A model generated the notes under the pieces. That model did no database searches and was not told where the DNA came from. It worked only from the letters and a program-made list of their open reading frames with translations. From contig CANQNI010000104.1 in the NCBI GenBank assembly GCA_947625175.1, positions 1 to 5,822 on the forward strand: 5,822 nt of DNA, given 5' to 3'. This stretch comes from an uncultured Eubacteriaceae bacterium (GTDB lineage: Bacteria > Bacillota > Clostridia > Eubacteriales > Eubacteriaceae). A program made the translations under genes and the position numbers. Positions within the stretch are counted from its first letter, which is position 1, and each line of letters opens with the position of its first letter. Positions 1 to 5,822 of this stretch are shown piece after piece.

Positions 1-1
1 C

Positions 2-475
2 GGTCTAATCCTTGATTTTGGCTGTGGAGCAGGGAGAGATAGTAAATTCTTTTTAGATCAGGGATATAAGGTTGACAGTCTAGATGGATCAAGTAAGCTC
101 GTTAAAATAGCTCAGGATTATACTGGACAACCGGTCATACTAAGTACTTTTGAGGAATTTAATACAAATAAGAAATATGATGGAATCTGGGCTTGTGCCT
201 CTCTGGTCCATTTAACTCTACAGGATATGTTAAAAACCTTACAAAAACTGATAAAATTTTTAAAAGAGGATGGAATTCTTTACTTTTCTGTTAGAAAAGG
301 TGATTTTGAGGGAGAGTTAAATGGTCGATATTTTAAATACCTGAGTGATAATCAACTAACCTACTTACTTGACCAACTGGAAAATATAAAGGTTCTTGAA
401 ATTTGGACTTCAAAGGACTCTCGAGTAAATCAGAAAAATATCTGGCATAACGTAATACTACGAAAAAATGGATGA
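2..475 (+). CDS. Class I SAM-dependent methyltransferase, TehB-like (5' end missing)
   Basis: The reading frame is open from the first bases of the window to the TGA at 473-475, giving the last 157 residues of a protein that begins upstream. Fragment residues 4-14 read LDFGCGAGRDS, the glycine-rich SAM-binding motif I of Rossmann-fold methyltransferases. Asp28 in SLDGS, at the end of the second strand, is the expected ribose-binding acidic residue. YDGIWACASLVHL (59-71) is the motif IV/post-motif region, and the chain ends in a beta-rich segment closing with NVILRKNG. Members I recall are about 190-200 residues long, so some 40 residues are probably missing. The internal ATG at 227 lies after the SAM-binding motifs and is not the true start. 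No DNA-methyltransferase (N/D/S)PP(Y/F/W) motif is visible, so a small-molecule or other non-DNA substrate is more likely; the actual substrate is unknown. It overlaps the next gene by 8 bases, which implies one transcript. Confidence 0.88.
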   Translation, partial: GLILDFGCGAGRDSKFFLDQGYKVDSLDGSSKLVKIAQDYTGQPVILSTFEEFNTNKKYDGIWACASLVHLTLQDMLKTLQKLIKFLKEDGILYFSVRKGDFEGELNGRYFKYLSDNQLTYLLDQLENIKVLEIWTSKDSRVNQKNIWHNVILRKNG

Positions 476-2894
476 AACAGCACAACTAACCGTAATTACC
501 GGCGATGAAAATTCTTCTAACTGGTTGTCAACCGCACTTACAAAAAGTCTTAAAACTGCGAAAAAGATTGATGTTATTGTTTCTTTTTTAATGGAATCCG
601 GTGTTTATATGCTCTTAGAAAAACTAAAGGAAATCGTTAAAAGAGATATCCCTGTTAGAATCCTAACTGGAAATTACCTAAACATCACTGAACCTTCAGC
701 TTTATATCTGGTTAAATCCGTTCTGGGAGATAAAGTAGATTTAAGATTTTATAACGATTCGACCCGCTCTTTTCATCCAAAGTCTTATATCTTTGAGCAG
801 GATAATTATACTGAAGTTTATATTGGATCATCTAATCTTTCCCGTAGTGCTTTAACAAGTGGAATTGAATGGAATTACCGCTTAGATTCCAGAGTTGATA
901 GTACTGGAGTCACTAAGTTTCAAAAAACATTTGAAGATCTTTTTAACAATCATTCGATTCAAATAGATGATAAAGTTCTAGAGAATTATTCAAAGAACTG
1001 GCACCGGCCTAAACTATACCGGGAACTTGAAAAGATTGAGGAACTGTCTCCTATACCTCTTTTTTCTCCACGTGGATTCCAGATAGAAGCGCTAATTGCT
1101 TTAGAAAATTCCAGAAATGAAGGAGCTGATAAAGCTTTAATCCAAGCAGCTACCGGTGTTGGTAAAACTTTCCTGGCTGCTTTTGATTCAAAAGAGTTTT
1201 CCAGAATTCTTTATATAGCCCATAGAAACGAGATTTTAAATCAGGCAAAAGAGACCTTTCAAAAAGTAATTAAAGATAAAACCTTTGGCTTCTTTAATGG
1301 AGAAACAAAGAATACAGATGCTGATATTGTCTTTGCTTCTGTTAATACGTTAGGCCGAAATGAATATTTAAACGAAAACTATTTTATTCCGGATTCGTTT
1401 GATTACATTATAATTGATGAGTTTCATCATGCAGCTGCAAGTCAGTATCAGAATATTATTAATTACTTTAAACCTAAATTTTTACTCGGACTTACCGCTA
1501 CGCCTGAACGACTTGATAGAAAAGATATTTTTAAAATTACCGATTATAACGTACCTTACCGAATCGATCTTTTCGAAGCGATTAATAAAGGACTCTTAGT
1601 TCCATTTAGATATTATGGAATTTATGATGACACGGATTATGATCAGGCTGTCTTTAGAAACAATAAATATCAGGAAGAATCACTTAATAACTTATATATT
1701 GGAAACCTAAAAAGAAACAAACTGATTCTAGATCATTACAGAAAACATAATCCTAAACGGACTCTAGCCTTTTGTTCTAGCCGAAAACATGCTGATGCAA
1801 TGGCTAAATATTTTAATGATAATGGAGTTCCTTCTGCTGCAGTTTATAGTGGACCTATTAATTCTACTGTTATGAATCGGGAGATAGCTTTAGAGAAACT
1901 CCGTAATGAAGAGATTAAGGTTATCTTTTGTGTTGATATCTTTAATGAAGGTCTTGATGTTCCTGAAATTGACTGTGTTTTATTTTTAAGACCTACTGAA
2001 TCACCTGTAATCTTTTTCCAACAGCTCGGGAGAGGTCTTAGAAAGAATAAAAATAAAGATTATTTAACTGTCCTGGATTTTTTGGGAAATTATAAAAATG
2101 TTACTAAGATTCCAAGTTTTCTCTCAAAGAATAATGGAAAACTAAGTTCGGCTTCAAATTTAGCGGAATTAACTTTACCTGATGATTGTTTTATTGATTT
2201 TGACCTTGAGCTTATTGATTTATTCAAACAAATAGAGAAATCCCAAAAATCCCGAAAAGACCTGATAGATGAAGAATATTATAGGATTAAAGAAGAGTTA
2301 GGACATCGCCCCAGTAGAGTAGAACTTTTTACCGAAATGGATTCTAACCTCTTTGACTTGACAAAGAAACTAAAATCCCAGGATAATCCATTTAAAAATT
2401 ACCTTTGTTATCTCAGTAGTTTGAATGAATTAAGTAAAGATGAAAGAAAAGTTTTAAATACAATTGGTTTTGAATTCATTAAACTTCTTGAAACTACCAA
2501 TATGACCCGGGTTTATAAAATGCCGGTATTAATGGCCTTTTTAGGAGAGAATAGCTTAGTTAAGCAACCTGATTCTAAAATACTTCTATCCAACTGGAAA
2601 ACTTTCTTTGAGAAAAATCAGAACTATCAGGATTTAAGCTACGTCTCTTCCTACAATGATTTTCTTAAAATCGATGATAAAACACATCTTAGTAAAATCA
2701 AAAGTATGCCGGTTAAGTTCCTGATTAAATCAGGCAAAGGTTTCTTTGATCGAACAGAAGATGGACTAATTAGGTTAAGTAATAAGTTAGATCCAATTTT
2801 AAATTCTGAGTTTATTTTTAATCAGGTAAAAGATATTATCGAATATCGAACTTTAGAATATTACCAAAGAAGATATTATAAACAGAATGATTAA
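468..2894 (+). CDS. PLD-nuclease / SF2 DEAH-type helicase fusion, putative restriction or defence protein
   Basis: Predicted cytoplasmic ATP-dependent DNA translocase/nuclease of 808 residues. Residues about 5-165 form a PLD-like domain: His103-Pro-Lys105 is the HxK of the active site, followed by YIGSSNLS (118-125, Asn123) and GIEWN (Glu134). The usual HKD aspartate position holds Glu110. The helicase core spans about 195-560: Phe204-Gln205 (Q-motif-like), Walker A ATGVGKT (228-234), YIAHR (249-253), DEFH (317-320), TATP (343-346), motif IV-like FCSSRKHA (435-442), motif V NEGLDVPE (493-500) and arginine-finger motif QQLGRGLR (518-525). Residues about 570-808 form a mostly helical C-terminal region (EYYRIKEELGHRPSR, later KFLIKSGKGFF) that I do not recognise as DUF3427 but recall from similar Gram-positive helicases. 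ATG 468 is the first possible start, because the frame is closed by TAA at 453-455 and the next ATG lies inside the PLD domain. There is no clear Shine-Dalgarno, which fits coupling to the methyltransferase. By architecture it is related to SauUSI-type modification-dependent restriction enzymes; its substrate is not shown by the sequence. Confidence 0.9.
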   Translation: MDETAQLTVITGDENSSNWLSTALTKSLKTAKKIDVIVSFLMESGVYMLLEKLKEIVKRDIPVRILTGNYLNITEPSALYLVKSVLGDKVDLRFYNDSTRSFHPKSYIFEQDNYTEVYIGSSNLSRSALTSGIEWNYRLDSRVDSTGVTKFQKTFEDLFNNHSIQIDDKVLENYSKNWHRPKLYRELEKIEELSPIPLFSPRGFQIEALIALENSRNEGADKALIQAATGVGKTFLAAFDSKEFSRILYIAHRNEILNQAKETFQKVIKDKTFGFFNGETKNTDADIVFASVNTLGRNEYLNENYFIPDSFDYIIIDEFHHAAASQYQNIINYFKPKFLLGLTATPERLDRKDIFKITDYNVPYRIDLFEAINKGLLVPFRYYGIYDDTDYDQAVFRNNKYQEESLNNLYIGNLKRNKLILDHYRKHNPKRTLAFCSSRKHADAMAKYFNDNGVPSAAVYSGPINSTVMNREIALEKLRNEEIKVIFCVDIFNEGLDVPEIDCVLFLRPTESPVIFFQQLGRGLRKNKNKDYLTVLDFLGNYKNVTKIPSFLSKNNGKLSSASNLAELTLPDDCFIDFDLELIDLFKQIEKSQKSRKDLIDEEYYRIKEELGHRPSRVELFTEMDSNLFDLTKKLKSQDNPFKNYLCYLSSLNELSKDERKVLNTIGFEFIKLLETTNMTRVYKMPVLMAFLGENSLVKQPDSKILLSNWKTFFEKNQNYQDLSYVSSYNDFLKIDDKTHLSKIKSMPVKFLIKSGKGFFDRTEDGLIRLSNKLDPILNSEFIFNQVKDIIEYRTLEYYQRRYYKQND

Positions 2895-2906
2895 ACCTGG
2901 TACAAT
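2879..2906 (+). promoter_or_regulatory. Possible extended -10 promoter for the second PLD-helicase
   Basis: TACAAT at 2901-2906 matches the sigma-70/sigma-A -10 consensus at five of six positions. It is preceded by TG at 2898-2899 with one spacer base, giving an extended -10. A weak -35-like TAAACA (2879-2884, four of six) lies 16 bases upstream and overlaps the end of the previous gene. Transcription would begin near 2913, leaving a leader of about 22 bases before the ATG at 2935. AT-rich DNA produces such matches by chance, so this is a candidate only; read-through from the upstream genes is equally possible because no terminator is seen in the gap. Confidence 0.4.
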
Positions 2907-2934
2907 AGTTTAAAACATTACTTAAGAGACCGAA

Positions 2935-5730
2935 ATGCTACCAGACGGACTGTACGAACAGATAATTAATGAAGGTTTAAATAAAGAGCTCTCTAAAACT
3001 GATAGAAAAATCGAAAAAGCAGATCTTGATCTTGAGGAAGCCCCAGCTGTTCTCTCTCAGTATATTGCAGGAATTGTTAAAGAGGACCTGGAAAACTTAA
3101 AAGATAAGAAAAAAGATCTTAACTTACAGGTTGATTATATAAACAGATTAGTTAATTCTTTATCAGAGAATTCGATTAATCAGTTACCAAAAGATAAAAC
3201 AGAGCAGTTACTCGGAATTGTAAGTTCTGTAAATAATATTGCTGCATTAGATAATAAAACAAAACTTATCAGACCGGAAACCTCTATTGCCCAAAGCTCT
3301 TTATTTACGGGATCTATCCATGAACCTCAAATGGTATCTGAACTCAAAAAAGAAATACCATCCTGTAACAAGATTGACTTGCTTGTTTCTTTTATTAAGT
3401 GGAGTGGACTTAGACTTATAATTAACGAGCTTCTAGAATTTACTCAAAATGGTGGAAAACTCAGAATAATAACTACTTCCTATATGGGAGCTACTGAAAC
3501 AAAAGCAATCATTGAGCTTAGTAAACTACCTAACACCGAGATTAAAATAAATTATAATTCAAATTCTACCAAACATCATGCTAAAGCTTATATCTTTAAC
3601 CGAAATACCGGCTATACCACCGCTTATATTGGTTCATCCAATCTTTCTCACTCAGCTCTAACTAATGGTCTGGAATGGAATTTTAAGGCGACTAATAAAG
3701 ATCTACCGGAGACGATAAATAAGATTAATGCTACTTTTGAAAGTTACTGGAATTCAAAAGAATTTGAACTATACGATGAAAGTCAAAAAGATAAGTTAGA
3801 TAAAGCTTTAAAAGCAGAGAAAAACTATGGATCCCATTCCGGATTTGCCTCAGTTGATGTTAACCCATATCCATTTCAACAGGAAATTTTAGACCAGATA
3901 GAAGCGGAAAGAAAGGTTAGAGGATTTAATAAAAATTTAATTGTTGCTGCAACAGGAACAGGTAAAACAGTAATCTCAGCTCTAGATTATAAACGCTTTA
4001 GAAAAGAAAATCCTGATCAACCATGTCGTTTACTTTTTGTCGCACATAGAGAGGAAATTCTAACACAGAGTTTAAATACCTTTCGGATAGTTCTAAATGA
4101 TCCTAACTTTGGTGATTTATTTGTCGGTACCCACAGACCTGAAAGCCTGGATAATCTCTTTATTTCTGTTCAAACCTTTAACTCTCAGGATTTCACCTCC
4201 AAGACCTCATCTGATTTCTATGATTTTATAATAATTGATGAGTTTCACCATGCTGCAGCGCCAACCTATCAGAAACTATTATCGTACTATAATCCAAAAA
4301 TCCTGGTTGGTCTTACTGCTACGCCAGAAAGAATGGATGGGAAAAATATTTTTAAGTACTTTAATGACCGGATTGCTGCAGAAATCCGGTTACCTGAAGC
4401 GATTAACAGAGATTTACTCTCTCCCTTCCAGTATTTTGGCGTTACTGATACGGTTGACCTAAGTCAGCTTAAATGGACCCGAGGTGGTTACGATAAAAAT
4501 GAGTTAACTAATATTTATTCAATAGATAGAGTGAATGCTGACCGCAGAGCTTCCCATATTATTGAGCGAATTAACTATTATGTTAATGATATAGATGAAG
4601 TAAAAGGTTTAGGATTTTGTGTTTCCATTGAACATGCCCGGTATATGGCAGAATTCTTTAACAGTCATGGTATTAGTTCAATAGCTCTAACGGGAAATTC
4701 TTCTACTGAAGAGAGAAATAAGGCAAAAGAATTATTAACAAAAGGAGAAGTTAAATTTATCTTTGTAGTTGACCTTTATAATGAAGGAGTTGACATACCT
4801 GAGATTAATACGGTCTTATTTCTTCGTCCAACTGAATCCTTAACTATCTTTCTACAACAATTAGGAAGAGGTCTTAGAAAATCAGATGATAAAGATTGCT
4901 TAACTGTTCTAGATTTTATCGGACAAGCAAACAAGAACTACCGTTTTGAAGAAAAGTTTAGAGCCCTCCTTACCAATACGACAACCAGCTTAGAAAGGGA
5001 AATCAAAAACGGTTTTAAATCTCTCCCTAAAGGTTGTTTTATCGAGTTAGAACAAAAAGCGACTGATTATGTTTTAGAAAATATTAAAGCTTCTTTTAAT
5101 AACCGAAGAGGGATTAAAAATAAAATAGTAATTTATGAAGAAGAAACTGGAAAGGAAGCAAACCTTACCGGTTTTTTGGATTATTTTAATCTCTCCCCAT
5201 TTGTTATTTATAATATTGATTCCTTTTCTCAACTCGTTGCTGAAGCTCATAATAAAAAATTTGAAGAACCTTTAGCTCTGGAATTTAAAAAAGCTCTATT
5301 GCGTTTTGCTTATATAGATTCCAGACGTTGGATTAAGTTTCTTCTTGAGATCCTACCGGAAATTTCAGAAAAAGATTTCACCAGTTTAAATAGTGAAGAG
5401 AAACGAATGTTTCAGATGTTCTATAATACGCTATTTAACGAAAGTATTGATGACTTTAAAGGTGAAGGACTTAAGAAAAATTTAAAAGCCCTGGATGAAA
5501 GTCCTAAACTTAAAGCAGAACTTTTAGAACTTTTGAAATTTAACTTAAACAAGATAGATTTTATAGATAAACCAGTTGATGTTGGTTTTAATTGTCCGCT
5601 CGATCTGTACTGCACTTATACCAGAAATCAGATTCTCTTGGCCTTTGACTTTATGAATCCATCCAATGTTCGGGAAGGTGTCAAGTGGACAGGCCAGAAA
5701 ACAAGAGTCACTCCAGATGCCTTTGCTTAA
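2935..5730 (+). CDS. PLD / DEXH helicase / DUF3427 protein (SauUSI-related), C-terminally truncated
   Basis: A 931-residue predicted type IV-like restriction enzyme. Residues 1-110 are a charged, mostly helical extension beginning MLPDGLYEQII, typical of the family. Residues about 115-280 form the PLD nuclease domain: His215-Ala-Lys217, YIGSSNLS (231-238, Asn236) and GLEWN with Glu247; Asn222 replaces the HKD aspartate. The helicase core (about 305-670) has ATGTGKT (339-345), VAHREE (369-374), DEFH (435-438), TATPER (461-466), NEGVDIPE (616-623) and QQLGRGLR (641-648). Residues about 690-918 match the helical first part of DUF3427 (LPKGCFIELE, FAYIDSRRWIKFLLE, REGVKW at 913-918). The family then normally continues into a beta-rich module starting near a FFVTLNKS-type motif. 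Here the protein ends after an unrelated short tail, TRVTPDAFA, so roughly 120-150 residues seem to be missing. ATG 2935 is the first possible start (in-frame TAA at 2923-2925); AAGAGA at 2924-2929 is a weak ribosome-binding site. It may be a decayed gene, a rearranged one, or one that uses another reader. Confidence 0.9.
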   Translation: MLPDGLYEQIINEGLNKELSKTDRKIEKADLDLEEAPAVLSQYIAGIVKEDLENLKDKKKDLNLQVDYINRLVNSLSENSINQLPKDKTEQLLGIVSSVNNIAALDNKTKLIRPETSIAQSSLFTGSIHEPQMVSELKKEIPSCNKIDLLVSFIKWSGLRLIINELLEFTQNGGKLRIITTSYMGATETKAIIELSKLPNTEIKINYNSNSTKHHAKAYIFNRNTGYTTAYIGSSNLSHSALTNGLEWNFKATNKDLPETINKINATFESYWNSKEFELYDESQKDKLDKALKAEKNYGSHSGFASVDVNPYPFQQEILDQIEAERKVRGFNKNLIVAATGTGKTVISALDYKRFRKENPDQPCRLLFVAHREEILTQSLNTFRIVLNDPNFGDLFVGTHRPESLDNLFISVQTFNSQDFTSKTSSDFYDFIIIDEFHHAAAPTYQKLLSYYNPKILVGLTATPERMDGKNIFKYFNDRIAAEIRLPEAINRDLLSPFQYFGVTDTVDLSQLKWTRGGYDKNELTNIYSIDRVNADRRASHIIERINYYVNDIDEVKGLGFCVSIEHARYMAEFFNSHGISSIALTGNSSTEERNKAKELLTKGEVKFIFVVDLYNEGVDIPEINTVLFLRPTESLTIFLQQLGRGLRKSDDKDCLTVLDFIGQANKNYRFEEKFRALLTNTTTSLEREIKNGFKSLPKGCFIELEQKATDYVLENIKASFNNRRGIKNKIVIYEEETGKEANLTGFLDYFNLSPFVIYNIDSFSQLVAEAHNKKFEEPLALEFKKALLRFAYIDSRRWIKFLLEILPEISEKDFTSLNSEEKRMFQMFYNTLFNESIDDFKGEGLKKNLKALDESPKLKAELLELLKFNLNKIDFIDKPVDVGFNCPLDLYCTYTRNQILLAFDFMNPSNVREGVKWTGQKTRVTPDAFA

Positions 5731-5822
5731 TTAATCATTGTTTGTTCTTTCCTTATATGTTTTATTTTATATTTTGACTGAAATTCAGCTGGTAATTTTA
5801 TATCATTTTTTTCTTTATAGTC
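5727..5822 (-). CDS. Possible 3' end of a convergent gene (partial, unproven)
   Basis: Read on the minus strand from the right edge, one frame is open for 31 codons and ends at TAA (complement of 5727-5729); the other two minus frames hit stops within the first few codons. The peptide starts DYKEKNDIKLPAEFQSKYKI and ends QTMIN, a lysine-rich but plausible protein tail. If real, its stop overlaps the stop of the plus-strand helicase by a few bases in a shared TTAA, a common arrangement of convergent genes. An open stretch of this size is expected fairly often by chance in AT-rich DNA. The start is outside the window and I do not recognise a family with certainty. Confidence 0.3.
   Translation of the reverse strand, partial: DYKEKNDIKLPAEFQSKYKIKHIRKEQTMIN

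Noticed and set aside
227..475. Methyltransferase starting at the ATG at 227
   Set aside because: The same frame is open to the left edge and encodes the SAM-binding motifs LDFGCGAG and SLDGS, so the ATG is an internal methionine.
1414..1599. Open frame inside the first helicase gene on the same strand
   Set aside because: It is a shadow frame over helicase motifs II-III; the second helicase has a similar one at 4235-4462 because both encode the same DEFHH motif there. No ribosome-binding site or recognisable protein.
5421..5615. Minus-strand open frame under the second helicase
   Set aside because: It is serine- and leucine-rich, antisense to a well-supported coding region, and shows no family features.
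468..5730. Recent tandem duplication or homologous direct repeats of the two helicase genes
   Set aside because: Identical DNA runs are short and confined to conserved motif codons; the ends of the two proteins are different.
5700..5780. Frameshift in the second helicase as the cause of its short C-terminus
   Set aside because: Translations of the other two plus frames after 5700 end quickly or give peptides (such as one reading KSHSRCLCLINHC) with no likeness to the expected DUF3427 continuation.
5778..5788. Palindrome CTGAAATTCAG followed by T-rich DNA, considered as a terminator for the second helicase
   Set aside because: The stem is only four to five pairs, AT-rich and with a loop of one to three bases; the T runs come about 17 bases later. 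Too weak for an intrinsic terminator.

Overview
The window is AT-rich, almost fully coding, and reads left to right. Base composition (roughly one third G+C by eye), codon choice and protein similarity point to a low-GC Gram-positive bacterium (Bacillota). I cannot name the genus. No rRNA, tRNA, CRISPR array, transposase or integrase gene is visible.

Layout. Positions 2-475 hold the 3' part of a class I SAM-dependent methyltransferase gene whose start lies to the left of the window. Its stop overlaps by 8 bases the start of a large gene (468-2894). That gene encodes an 808-residue protein with an N-terminal phospholipase D (PLD)-type nuclease domain, an SF2 DEAH-like helicase core and a C-terminal region I cannot name. 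A 40-base gap (2895-2934) with a possible extended -10 promoter leads to a second PLD-helicase gene (2935-5730, 931 residues). This one belongs to the PLD / DEXH helicase / DUF3427 family, to which the ATP- and modification-dependent type IV restriction enzyme SauUSI is related. The last 92 bases (5731-5822) have no plus-strand gene, but one minus-strand frame is open and may be the end of a convergent gene.

How the genes may work together (inference). The methyltransferase and the first PLD-helicase look translationally coupled. Two distantly paralogous PLD-helicases sit side by side, both with complete ATPase motifs and the HxK of a PLD nuclease. This resembles a small DNA-restriction or phage-defence module: ATP-driven translocation on foreign, possibly base-modified DNA followed by cleavage through the PLD domain. 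What the methyltransferase does in it is unknown; it looks more like a small-molecule/TehB-type enzyme than a DNA base methyltransferase.

Most notable: the second helicase stops abruptly inside its DUF3427 region, just after the usual REGVKW-type motif. The last module of the family, thought to be the DNA-reading domain, is absent from the plus strand. Neither helicase therefore carries a recognisable target-reading module in this window.
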